DNA of 64,000 nucleotides from Nocardia vermiculata NBRC 100427 (GTDB lineage: Bacteria > Actinomycetota > Actinomycetes > Mycobacteriales > Mycobacteriaceae): positions 124,001 through 188,000 of the forward strand of contig NZ_BDCA01000007.1 of NCBI RefSeq assembly GCF_001613265.1. Direction: 5' to 3'. The notes under the pieces were generated by a model. It worked only from the letters and a program-made list of their open reading frames with translations. It was not told the DNA's origin and ran no database searches. Of this stretch, positions 37,701 to 43,616 are shown in pieces; the stretch's first letter is position 1, and every line of letters begins with the position of its first letter. Position numbers and translations under genes: made by a program.

Positions 37701-38996
37701 GGGCGAGCCACTGTCCGAGGTACCCGGCGCCGCATTTGCCGGACGTTGTTCGGACGCCGGGCTCCGTGTTTCGGCCGTCTGTCCTTGCCCAGCCGAATCA
37801 TTCGGTGCGACAGCAGTTTCCTGATGTCCGGCCGCCACCGTCGCTGCTGGACCGGCACCGTCGGTAGGTGGCGTGACCGACGACGGTGTGGTGGAGGCCG
37901 GCGTTGCTGCCGCATTCGGACTCTGCGTCTCCGGTGGGGGCCCAGCAACGGATTGGGCCGGCGTCGTATCGGATGGCATGGCTGGCTCGGTAGGCGCCGG
38001 CGGCTCAGCAGCATTCGTGGATTGAGATGTGTTGCCCTCGGCGGATTGCGGGGTGGTGCCGATGTCCGGCGACGCGGGCCCATTGCGTCCCGGGTGGGTG
38101 GCCAGCCCTCCGCCGGCCCCCTCCAGCAGCGAATCCACAGTCAGCGGTTGTCCGGTCGCGACCTGCCCTGCTGCGTTGGCGGCCAGATCGGAGGGGATGT
38201 CCGACACGCTCCGTCCAGCCCAGTTGGCAGCCACACCCGGCACATCGGTATCCCTGGCAACAGCCGACGTGACGCGATCGCCGATTTTGTCGCCGACGAA
38301 ATGGCTCACGGGCGCGGCCACCGCGCCCCCGACCGCACCGGCAGCGGCAGCCGTTCCCGTCGAACTCCAGTCGAAGCCGTCTTCGCGGTGTCCCTCGGCT
38401 AGTTCGATTCCCTGTGCGGCGGCATCGGTTCCGGCGCCGAAAGCAGTCCCGACCACCGCGCCGACGCCTACCTTGACTGCCACGCCCGCGACCCGTTCAC
38501 CGAGGAACACGGCCCCCTTGGCGACCAGCTTGCTCATCAACTGCTGCGTCGCCTTCGTGACCGCGGCCTTGGCTGCGACAATCGCGCCGGCCTCGGCGGC
38601 CTGCCCCACACCAGGGATCAACGCCCAAGCCAAACTCGCGAGCAGGGAAACCGCGGTGATGTAGATGACCAGCTTCGCGTGCTCTATGTCGGTAGCACCG
38701 TGTTCGAGCTGCTCGGCGAAACTCTCGCAGTTCTTCTTCAGCTGCGCGATATCGCTGCCGTCACCACCGGAGATCTCCTGCCAGTAGCTTGTCAGTGCAT
38801 CATTGGCCTGACCATCGATAGCCGCCAATGCCTCGGCCATGGCCTGGTCCGCCGGATCCTGCAGCGCACCGAGCGCATCGGCCATCGCCGACCAGTGTTT
38901 CGCGGCCCGGCGCATCGCATCTTCGTCACCATCAGGCCAGTGGCCGAGAATGAAGTCCGACAGATAGGGAATCTGCGGCGGCCTCCACAATGTCAC
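31713..38996 (-). CDS. Giant T7SS polymorphic toxin ORF with multiple warhead domains
   Basis: One open frame of 2427 residues. Residues 1-110 form a WXG100/CpnT-like N-terminal domain (AKHWSAMADALGAL, SYWQEISGGDG), followed by Gly/Ala-rich hydrophobic helices to about 230 and Pro/Ser/Thr-rich linkers. Warheads by approximate coordinates: a His-rich domain (36850-36380) with LLEHELTEANYYRDHPG and QDAHAHANIDHNW; an ADP-ribosyltransferase (35990-35380) with VHRSVRF, DPGFVSSDKEA and SGQQDEVVFPPG (R, ST and QxE motifs); a zincin-like domain without HExxH (34360-33940); a papain-fold deamidase (33810-33180) with Cys1776, His1887 and Asp1904; a GNAT domain (32480-31713) with SVQGQGFAGEW. No signal peptide. 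Four immunity-like genes are nested in the +1 frame, so linkers may be shadow translation. Whether it is one polypeptide is unproven. Confidence 0.75.
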   Translation of the reverse strand: MTLWRPPQIPYLSDFILGHWPDGDEDAMRRAAKHWSAMADALGALQDPADQAMAEALAAIDGQANDALTSYWQEISGGDGSDIAQLKKNCESFAEQLEHGATDIEHAKLVIYITAVSLLASLAWALIPGVGQAAEAGAIVAAKAAVTKATQQLMSKLVAKGAVFLGERVAGVAVKVGVGAVVGTAFGAGTDAAAQGIELAEGHREDGFDWSSTGTAAAAGAVGGAVAAPVSHFVGDKIGDRVTSAVARDTDVPGVAANWAGRSVSDIPSDLAANAAGQVATGQPLTVDSLLEGAGGGLATHPGRNGPASPDIGTTPQSAEGNTSQSTNAAEPPAPTEPAMPSDTTPAQSVAGPPPETQSPNAAATPASTTPSSVTPPTDGAGPAATVAAGHQETAVAPNDSAGQGQTAETRSPASEQRPANAAPGTSDSGSPASSAPGASPTDRAAAPPPSAAASTTAADRPTPVGRPTDAGPQPSNSVGQQNRAPEVARSPGVETSDRRPSDAAPATGAARPEAAAAPRSSAPVDVPARTDASQRPRGDSSPHQGPPVAADQPRRDGHARRDNAENGGRGPTDRARGGDSGPVRGLSEDSRNRDRGEVPVRERHDEPGPRAGDREGRPDRRSDGREDRPAGYDGRRTHPGEEGNQPSVAGRGRDSGLNSSGRSSAARGDRLVGDDHADRERTGDADAAAQSPTSPADRMHHPGEVTGSDAPAVVPDAHTGGAIRPRDDFAAFEWAEDAYDRFRGDDRDIDDIARVLAQYPRADGSNFSRDDIRRIKDHLFWEEHPIRDYDGDVVHRRYDADPGIAEAWIRLRSDRPDPADLVLLEHELTEANYYRDHPGSLYQDAHAHANIDHNWSEVAAGRSGERYDTLWGPDNGTTDLLQPNREQPGRGDVPVRGDQGPPGPHPDDRQGEQRPPYGPTGGRDFPVGRRPDPDAGQTREAVAGERSHRFLTEDAAPPYSAPPPRDEFSGTAPTGEPDPSLDPGTFDAPGASDPAPRERLPVEDKDYFANPEFRDPDAGAEYARQHPGYLSEAADIRSRQREDWPELFNLSDAEIAAVRHNQFDVLNGPVIDATRNGNRALLEQYDAAIRALVSGLNKLPDLQRPVHRSVRFYNDAELHDFLADYEVGGVRVDPGFVSSDKEASTGNIQMGTKVEFVIESRHGKDISWASGQQDEVVFPPGHSFEITSRIYEDGKYVIHLFDLGRDPDGTDTGTGGRDRSDASGADAATSSPRSGSGGTPRAPDGGVEGARSEGPPRSDRGTREELGTLAQVGDGTNQAQAGGERRVDPDGLSPPPQTPDRLSAQSPDSDPPRYRSSEDPRVTTRHDASLDSVHHQGLAQTHQQHPGPLNQSPGPRRVESQPPVPDHRAPVSNPPVHDDRASVSDSPNRPSVQAHPVEQARPVQSPPGPESLGSNSPTPQHPTPHQAPAPHIGSSLNLGPPNPSQQGTHAAVQPRQPVPPQHSAPPAPVPDPRNPNSVGRQDDARAQQSTTEGSPRRSTPEDRWGTQGNHPAPRADNGGHGPHRSDPQAPPAQRQPSREEVRANESRQMRDYLRGQMPEGGTVTQVRTRGSAPAYDVRRYPNAPGGPITVVTVRVNVTADPHIHPQAVQQLIHNAHYGTDSTFNQGQRLLSGDRVLVDLVPATDPATANIHMHVSESPGAWHPRTPPDLFARQLGRHLGLPEQPGSTAPHIDATGARQLSNDIARANTPCTRPDVTTGRVQGAGNLRSVEHASYQHNVEDAVRRGDRFVVGADPHVYAQHINDGGPSRPGRSNDCNEVTLSVLSTHLGRPVVAAPRFPDRLADGSLDTRTGERLGLRRAEEWIGGAWQNYGHGGASIPDQFQALHNWVGQLGPGAAAYVHNAWHATDEFGRPQYNADGSPRIGGSHATAIVYPIGARGPMWVDAQARPPIISEHPPAHLVNRSAGLRFMTVDPNGVSRSGATAGQRGTGAGVPEHRVPESGVRHGDPVRTRVGMSSATDSGGGGTRSGSRPDQLRGESTDRRRDRAPESAPDDGGRNVRPGDSDRRTRAGSPDLPTTESPRSATAARGIDNGPVLGRDRVPERSLDQGVRADDRHGDSRLRADGLERGERDVVGRVETGPRRDMAGGGDVRGVGQGPDTTPATRTHENDRHAVDPSSSAPEALENGRRDQPAAETPPDNTDHSEPPTRSREPVPKLKDLFPPDGAPLDEERVLAQLQQAINGEYGGLRVVVERVSGDSGGLYPEMTIYDADGKQVGRATRSYFYREGNILANHSVFSLHKSVQGQGFAGEWNTAMFEWYRESGVTEVVLRANIDVGSYAWARQGFEFSNQQQAVNDILPRLNREIRKLRAVIARESAEQARSPSDERVENLKELAALERKAAGIVKRFRVGDEDFPHPEEIALLGRPEGASSVESRDLSWLGKRVFMEPGVTIMWHAVRWIGKEAS
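32654..33178 (-). CDS. Nested immunity-like protein D
   Basis: 174 residues from a GTG with GGAG about ten bases upstream. The N-terminal half (EQVREYLSTAFPSQEFDMVI, HGWVCRPQ, DLGLTSYVVNRQTGVVTVHP) is homologous to the first 85 residues of the pseudo-ATPase at 27971-30280 and resembles YrhB/Imm35-like immunity domains. The C-terminal half is a strand-rich extension (STTVRYSVEIESL, REFELTIDTETLDFEP). It starts right after the papain-fold warhead and lies +1 within the toxin ORF. It is the likely immunity protein for the deamidase. Confidence 0.76.
   Translation of the reverse strand: MAPQLDSAEQVREYLSTAFPSQEFDMVIPFEHGWVCRPQLTPEEEEQDLDLGLTSYVVNRQTGVVTVHPSLHPMTVGEMYDQAIQIGEPVQGAQIYPPRNRLDLRLLHEESTTVRYSVEIESLSEASTREFELTIDTETLDFEPTDSSAASAMSWVVWKQGRDGTWPAEGTFEE
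35132..35371 (-). CDS. Nested immunity-like small protein C
   Basis: 79 residues from an ATG with GAAGGGA seven bases upstream: MELTPERAEEIARMHLGPTL, then a very charged helix (ERHERQMEEWRAREAKGRPE) with likely coiled-coil character. It starts immediately after the ADP-ribosyltransferase warhead ends (GKYVIHLFDL), so it is probably the antidote to that domain. It is nested in the +1 frame of the giant ORF. I know no family for it. Confidence 0.7.
   Translation of the reverse strand: MELTPERAEEIARMHLGPTLRQVAPGAEAEERHERQMEEWRAREAKGRPEATEEQEKNWERWRKSEMERIRRKREGSAE
36140..36370 (-). CDS. Nested immunity-like small protein B
   Basis: 76 residues from an ATG preceded by GGGGGCCGGACA: MALLIYYNQIENSPDEVTYQ, then FGETRDHLDRTLTIDKA, ending AAGQILMRAKREKQWPVNG. 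It is a paralogue of nested gene A. It starts exactly where the His-rich warhead (HELTEANYYRDHPG) ends, which is the normal place for a cognate immunity gene. It sits in the +1 frame of the toxin ORF, which has no stop here. Confidence 0.78.
   Translation of the reverse strand: MALLIYYNQIENSPDEVTYQFGETRDHLDRTLTIDKANNAPRTDQPEDVIFRSAAGQILMRAKREKQWPVNGVIAS
37022..37255 (-). CDS. Nested immunity-like small protein A
   Basis: 77 residues from a GTG with a strong site (GGAGGT at 37265-37260, four bases before the start). The sequence runs VALYVVYRKTAETETEVRYR, FGSDTTNLDRELVIVKAG, to the C-terminal AGRILAKK and RWPGGGGIQA. It is clearly homologous to nested gene B (EVxYxFG, LDRxLxIxKA, AGxIL, WP). 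It lies wholly inside the giant toxin ORF, shifted +1, in a stretch where the toxin frame encodes only Arg/Asp/Gly/Pro-rich sequence. No warhead directly precedes it, so its toxin may have been lost or moved. Function as immunity is inferred from position and paralogy. Confidence 0.75.
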   Translation of the reverse strand: MALYVVYRKTAETETEVRYRFGSDTTNLDRELVIVKAGPIVEAMDGKTDPLVTTVAGRILAKKGTNPRWPGGGGIQA

Positions 38997-39011
38997 GCGT
39001 GTACTCCCCCG

Positions 39012-39332
39012 TTATGTCTGCCGGATGCCGTCGGCGCTGTCCTGATCGGTGTTCTGCACGATATTCGCGGAGCTTGTGATCTTGTTGCCAGCAGCCTTCA
39101 CCTTCTCTGCCAAAGCCGTCAGACCCGCAAGGGTGTCGTTCACACTTCCCGCACCTTCGGTCGGATAGTTCTTCTCGAACTCCGTACCCGGAGTGTCTCC
39201 GCCCCAGCATTTTCCTTCCGCCTGCAGCCCCTGCCGCAGCTGTTCGAGGGCCGTCTCAACCCCTTCGCCCAGAGTCTCGAACTTCGGTGAAATCGCCCGC
39301 AGCCGTTCCGGATCGGCAAAAAAGTCAACCAC
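39012..39332 (-). CDS. WXG100-type ESX protein
   Basis: 106 residues forming a helical hairpin with the WXG turn in GKCWGGDTPGTEFEKNY. It lacks a signal peptide, as expected for an ESX substrate. It directly precedes the giant toxin gene (15-base gap) and follows a YbaB-fold gene. Small WXG100 partners beside large T7SS toxins usually form a secretion complex with the toxin's N-terminal domain. It is similar to the protein at 53908-54276 (shared WGGDxxGxxFxxNY). Confidence 0.82.
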   Translation of the reverse strand: MVDFFADPERLRAISPKFETLGEGVETALEQLRQGLQAEGKCWGGDTPGTEFEKNYPTEGAGSVNDTLAGLTALAEKVKAAGNKITSSANIVQNTDQDSADGIRQT

Positions 39333-39344
39333 GTTCGCACTCCA

Positions 39345-39779
39345 TCAGCTCATACCATCCTGGAATTCCGAAAAGCGTTGCCGCAGTTCGCGCATGCTGG
39401 GCATACCAGGAAGCACCTCATCCAGGTCAGCCATGCCATCGGCCACGGTCTGCAGGGGTTCGAGGATCTTCGCTCGCGCCTGTGTCGCAGCATCGACACC
39501 GCCGCGGATCGCCTCGTTGATATCCGTGGTCAACTTCTGGGGTGTACTACGCCGGAAGGCGTCGTCGGCAACCTTGATCTCGGTAACCATCCCGGACCCG
39601 TTCACCGTCACGATCGCGAGGTTGTTCGGTGACGTGGCGCGCACCTGCAACGCCGCCAACTTGCGTTGCACCTCGTCCAATTCGCCCAGCTCACGCTCGA
39701 AATCTCCTTGGATGGAATCCAGTGTCGCGCGCAGACCATCGTTGGCCGAACGGATCTGGTCACGCTCCCATTCGTTCAC
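39345..39779 (-). CDS. YbaB/EbfC-fold protein of the toxin operon
   Basis: 144 residues from a GTG with GGAAGGA eight bases upstream. There is a long N-terminal coiled helix (residues 1-45), a strand pair (NNLAIVTVNGSGMVTEIKVA) and then AFRRSTPQKLTTDINEAIRG, followed by helices. The strand-helix core matches the YbaB/EbfC family. The protein at 54273-54791 has the same FxRSTPxKL signature and the same genomic place before a WXG100 gene, so a chaperone-like T7SS role is more likely than DNA binding. Confidence 0.78.
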   Translation of the reverse strand: MNEWERDQIRSANDGLRATLDSIQGDFERELGELDEVQRKLAALQVRATSPNNLAIVTVNGSGMVTEIKVADDAFRRSTPQKLTTDINEAIRGGVDAATQARAKILEPLQTVADGMADLDEVLPGMPSMRELRQRFSEFQDGMS

Positions 39780-39874
39780 CAACCGTTCCTTCCGTCCGCC
39801 GTGCTCACAACAGCATGGCTCCTCACTCCTCGGACCGTCACCCGGCCCGACACCTACCAATACTCACGCCGTCG

Positions 39875-40240
39875 CTACTGGAGCCACGAAGCAGGTGGAC
39901 CGTACCCTTCGGCCCTGGCCTCGTCCTCCTCCGTCCAGTCCGACGGCATGACAACAGCACTTTGACCGGTGTTCTTCGCGGCACGGCGTTCCCTCGCCCG
40001 CTCCGCCTCCTCACGGAGCAGACGTTCGCGCTCGGCCAGCGCTTGCTGGGCCGCGATCTCCTCCGGCGTCGGGGTTTCCGACTCCTCGTCTCGGCGCAAT
40101 TGCTCCCGCAACTCGGCGAACAGTCCCGTTCCGCCGCGAGCGGTCCGCGCATCCGCTTCGAAGAACTGTTCCTGGACCCCGCGGGTACCGGCTCGATATT
40201 CGGCCAGGATCCGATCGAATTCAGCTGCGTAGTCGGTCAT
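39875..40240 (-). CDS. Helical protein with the PSDWTEEDEAR C-terminal signature
   Basis: 121 residues, largely charged helix with probable coiled coil (ERERLLREEAERARERRAAK), ending in MPSDWTEEDEARAEGYGPP then ASWLQ. Nearly the same ending occurs in the protein at 42783-43142. Its ATG overlaps the stop of the large EspB/PPE-like gene (ATGA). No signal peptide. The shared tail suggests a docking or secretion motif. Family unknown. Confidence 0.7.
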   Translation of the reverse strand: MTDYAAEFDRILAEYRAGTRGVQEQFFEADARTARGGTGLFAELREQLRRDEESETPTPEEIAAQQALAERERLLREEAERARERRAAKNTGQSAVVMPSDWTEEDEARAEGYGPPASWLQ

Positions 40241-42375
40241 TTGGACTCACCTGTGTCGACCTCGATCTTCACGCCGCTGTTCGGAGCGGCCGCGGGCGGA
40301 GTCGACTTCGCCTGATCGGCAGTGTGCGATGCGTTCAGCGGGCCGGACGTCGCCAGTTCGGGGCCTGCCGACGCTTGCGGCGGCCCGTCCAACGGGCCGG
40401 AGGTCGCCAACTCCGGCGCGGAGCCGATGGTGCCGTCCGGATTGGGCGGGCCGTCGCCGGGTACGTTCGTCCACAGCGGTTTCGGTGGTACAAGGCCGTT
40501 CGAGGAACGTTCGCCCTCGGACCCGGGCTTCGCGCCGCCCGGCCCTGGGCCCGGCATACCCGGCATCCCTTGCTGCGCCGGATCGGAACCCCCGGGACCC
40601 GACGGCTGTGGTGCCGCGTTCGAATCCGACTTCCCTGCAGGAGGATCCACCGAATGCCCTTGCATCGCGTTCGGGTCGACGCTGTCAGCAGGTGTGCCCG
40701 ACTGTGAAGGTCCGCCGCCTCCCCCGGGCCCAGGCCCCGGACCACCAGCGTCCGTGCCGGAGCCGGCGCCGTGCGCAGAGTCGTCCGATGCCTGATCGGC
40801 TTCCGCCGGTCCCGGTTTCAAGAACGGCATCCCGTCCTTGATTCCCATCGAATACTCCTGCGGTTTCCCGTCCGGGCCGGTGACTTTCGCAGTGATCGTG
40901 CCATCGGCTGCCTGCGACACCTCGAGATTCCCGCCGAACGCGCTGAGATTCGCCAGTTGCTTGGTCCCAGGCGCCTTGACCTCGGACAGTTGCGGACCGG
41001 CGCCGGGGAGTTGCGCACCCAGCGACGACAAGTTGCCGCCCAGCACACCCAAGCCCTGCTGCGCGACATTCTGGATCTGACCTAGGCCCTGCTGGAGAGT
41101 TTGGGTGACGCCTTGCTGGACGGTCTGGCTCGCCTGGCCCGCCAGAGTGGACAGGAGTTGCTGTGCGGGATTCGTTTGAGCACCGGCAGGAGTAGTGGAC
41201 GCTGGTGTTGTCTCGAGGGGAGTACCGGGTCCTGGCCCCGGAGTCGAGACTCCCGGGCCCGGGGGACCAGGAGGTCCAGGAGTCGAGGGCACGGGGGGCG
41301 GCGGCCCCGACTCCTCCGGCTTCGGCGCCTCACCGAGGTGCCCTGTTTTGTTCAGCGTGTCGATGGCAACTTTCAGATATCCTTCAACAGCCTCATCCGT
41401 CTGCCTACACAGCGTTGAATATGCCGTGAAGTATCCCCTAGCGCTTTCACAGAATTGATTGGTCCAGATTCGGCATATCGCCTGCGCTTTCAAGTCGAAT
41501 TCATCCATGTCGGCCCAACCCGACTCTAAACCGTCACCCTGCCCCATGGAGGCATAGCGTGGAAGGGCGCTACGATCCCCGAGCACGCCGGTATCAGCTA
41601 TCCACTGAATTCGTTCCCGAACATTATCACCCACTCCCCTCATCAGAGAGTAATTAATAATGAGAGACACATCGTCGTTCCCAATGCTCTCATCGTCACT
41701 GTTTCTGGTATTTATCCCCTTACCTTCACTCTCCCCATTGGTCATATCAACGCCATTTATCCGGTGAATCATGTTCAAACGCGCAAAACCATCGGCCTTT
41801 CGCTGCAAACAACTCTTGATCTCGTTTACCGCCGAATAGACCGCTGCTGGTATAGCAGCGATCTCATCGAGAGTGTCATCCGACCAGCCACCAAGCTTCG
41901 CGAGCTTATCCTGTACCGAAATACCGCCATCGCCTTGCCAATGCCCTGCAAGACGCTGCACCGCTTGTTGCTGATCGTTATGGGCCTGGGAAATCTTGGG
42001 TAATTCCCTCTCAATTCTCTGAGCTGCCCCGACAAGATTGTCCAGTTGCATATCACGTTGCTTGAAGTACATCTCATCCATAGCCTCTTTTGATTCGAGA
42101 CCTATGTTTGCAGGCACCTCCTGGCCAGTAATGGCGTAGCGCGCTTGGACAAGATGGAACCACTCCAGCGTATTTATCTCCAGGATCTGCTTCGCGTCTG
42201 ATGCGTTATTGTAGATTCCACCATCGCCCGCGACATAGTTGGCTATAGATGCGTCGGAGGGTCCGTGTGTTCCGTACCCCGCCCAATTCGCCGACGTCGC
42301 ATCACCGGTACCGCCGATGGTCAGCCAAGCAGCAGCTGTGCCCTCACCCAAGCCCGGTTTAGGATCGTCGGCCAC
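40237..42375 (-). CDS. EspB/PPE-like T7SS substrate with Pro/Gly-rich tail
   Basis: 712 residues. The N-terminal half (to about 340) is helical, with a WXG-like AGHWQGDGGIS (about 145) and LEWFHLVQARYAITG. The C-terminal half is a low-complexity Pro/Gly/Ser region containing a short globular patch (GNLEVSQAADGTITAKVTG) and two copies of PELATSGPL near the end. There is no signal peptide. This long WXG-plus-disordered-tail layout is typical of EspB/PPE-like ESX substrates. The N-terminal coding part (about 41400-42375) is visibly lower in GC than the tail, suggesting a mosaic origin. It stands between two small WXG/coil genes in the toxin operon. Confidence 0.7.
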   Translation of the reverse strand: MADDPKPGLGEGTAAAWLTIGGTGDATSANWAGYGTHGPSDASIANYVAGDGGIYNNASDAKQILEINTLEWFHLVQARYAITGQEVPANIGLESKEAMDEMYFKQRDMQLDNLVGAAQRIERELPKISQAHNDQQQAVQRLAGHWQGDGGISVQDKLAKLGGWSDDTLDEIAAIPAAVYSAVNEIKSCLQRKADGFARLNMIHRINGVDMTNGESEGKGINTRNSDDESIGNDDVSLIINYSLMRGVGDNVRERIQWIADTGVLGDRSALPRYASMGQGDGLESGWADMDEFDLKAQAICRIWTNQFCESARGYFTAYSTLCRQTDEAVEGYLKVAIDTLNKTGHLGEAPKPEESGPPPPVPSTPGPPGPPGPGVSTPGPGPGTPLETTPASTTPAGAQTNPAQQLLSTLAGQASQTVQQGVTQTLQQGLGQIQNVAQQGLGVLGGNLSSLGAQLPGAGPQLSEVKAPGTKQLANLSAFGGNLEVSQAADGTITAKVTGPDGKPQEYSMGIKDGMPFLKPGPAEADQASDDSAHGAGSGTDAGGPGPGPGGGGGPSQSGTPADSVDPNAMQGHSVDPPAGKSDSNAAPQPSGPGGSDPAQQGMPGMPGPGPGGAKPGSEGERSSNGLVPPKPLWTNVPGDGPPNPDGTIGSAPELATSGPLDGPPQASAGPELATSGPLNASHTADQAKSTPPAAAPNSGVKIEVDTGESK

Positions 42376-42377
42376 AG

Positions 42378-42716
42378 TTACACTCCGTCCATATTCAGAT
42401 CACCTGCGCCATCGAATGACACCCCGGCGAGGTCATCGGAGATCTGCGAGTCGGCACCCTGCACCGTGTCAGCAGCATGGTTCAACGCAGTACTGAACGC
42501 CGAACACGCCCCCGACCATTCGTTGACCGCTTGGGCTACTTGCTCGAAACCATCAACCAGACTCTGAGCATGGCTTTTGTAGTCCTCCCCCAAAGCATTC
42601 GGATCGAACATCGTTTTCCACGATCCCGAGGCCTCGGACAAAGATTGTGCGGCGCTTCCAAACGCTGCGGCCTGTTGCCGAACCCCTTCCGGGCTCATGT
42701 TGAGGTAACGCCCCAC
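42378..42716 (-). CDS. WXG100/EspC-like small protein
   Basis: 112 residues from a GTG with GAGAGG six bases upstream; an internal ATG six codons later is possible. Helical hairpin: SPEGVRQQAAAFGSAAQSLS, then the turn VNEWSGACSAFSTAL. It ends three bases before the start of the large substrate gene. It probably pairs with that substrate for ESX export. No signal peptide. Confidence 0.75.
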   Translation of the reverse strand: MGRYLNMSPEGVRQQAAAFGSAAQSLSEASGSWKTMFDPNALGEDYKSHAQSLVDGFEQVAQAVNEWSGACSAFSTALNHAADTVQGADSQISDDLAGVSFDGAGDLNMDGV

Positions 42717-42782
42717 TGACGCCTCTCTTACGTACTTCGCCGACCGATAAGGTTCTACACCGACTGATACCCGTGTCTGCGG

Positions 42783-43142
42783 CTATGCCAACCAGGACTT
42801 AGGCGGGCCATAACCTTCCATCCGCGCCTCGTCCTCTTCTGTCCAATCCGACGGCAGGACATAGTCGTCCGGGGGAGACACGGATCGCCGACGAGCGTGA
42901 GGCAGTGACCGGTCTCCGACGGCCGCCGGGACAGGCGTCTGCGGCGGTGGCGCTTCATCAGGCGGCGACTCGAGCTGCGTCTCCGGGATGATCGAAGCGG
43001 ACTCGGCGGCTCCAACCTGCTCGACGACGCGTTCCATTGCCTCCCGGGCCAATGAATCGATTTCATCGAGCTGGGCCTCCGTATCGCGCACAGCCGTGAT
43101 GTGATCATCGGTAATGGCATCAAGGCGAGCACGCCAGTTCAT
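42783..43142 (-). CDS. Small protein with the PSDWTEEDEAR C-terminal signature
   Basis: 119 residues from the ATG giving MNWRARLDAITDDHITAV. An N-terminal helix is followed by a Pro-rich linker and the ending LPSDWTEEDEARMEGYGPP then KSWLA, shared with the protein at 39875-40240. It is the first gene of the long minus-strand T7SS/toxin unit. A longer in-frame start at 43235 is unlikely because it lacks a ribosome site. Function unknown; the two such proteins bracket the EspB/PPE-like substrate gene. Confidence 0.68.
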   Translation of the reverse strand: MNWRARLDAITDDHITAVRDTEAQLDEIDSLAREAMERVVEQVGAAESASIIPETQLESPPDEAPPPQTPVPAAVGDRSLPHARRRSVSPPDDYVLPSDWTEEDEARMEGYGPPKSWLA

Positions 43143-43412
43143 AGCGCATCGCCCCCGATGAATGTCCCGCACCAGGTCACTGCATCCGACAACTGTCCCG
43201 ACCCCATGTACGCCCCCTCTTATCTGCGTCTGCAACCGTCGGACTGACCGACAAACTCGATACTCGAAATCTGGCTCAGAATCTCAGGTCACGTGCGCAG
43301 ACGCAAGCCGCTGCAGACAGGACCGTTGGGGTCGGGCCCCCGCCCCACCTCGTTCCCCCTCCAATCTCGAGACACCCCGAGGATGTGCCCCAACAGACGT
43401 CGTCGTCCTTTG
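43143..43412 (-). promoter_or_regulatory. Probable promoter region of the toxin operon
   Basis: 270 bases without a convincing gene separate DUF397 from the first toxin-operon gene. As the only sizeable gap upstream on that strand, it should contain the operon's main promoter. I could not pick out clear -35/-10 boxes. Confidence 0.4.
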
Positions 43413-43616
43413 TCAGCGGTCGAGATCGCCACGAACCGCAGCGGCCGTGAACGACGACCATTCGTCGGCGGTAAAGGCCAACGCCGGGCCCGACGGGTCC
43501 TTCGAGTCGCGGACGCCGACAACACCCCCCGGAACGAACGCCACCTCGACACAGTTCTTCGAAGCTCCGCTGCGGCTGCTCTTGAACCACTGCGCACCGG
43601 AAAGATCAACCTTCAT
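43413..43616 (-). CDS. DUF397 domain protein
   Basis: 67 residues with the family core WFKSSRSGASKNCVEVAF and VVGVRDSKDPSGPALAFTAD. DUF397 proteins are small partners of XRE/DUF5753 regulators in actinobacteria. Some such pairs act like toxin-antitoxin or signalling modules (BldB/Scr1-like). Its ATG overlaps the stop of the regulator gene by four bases. Confidence 0.9.
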   Translation of the reverse strand: MKVDLSGAQWFKSSRSGASKNCVEVAFVPGGVVGVRDSKDPSGPALAFTADEWSSFTAAAVRGDLDR

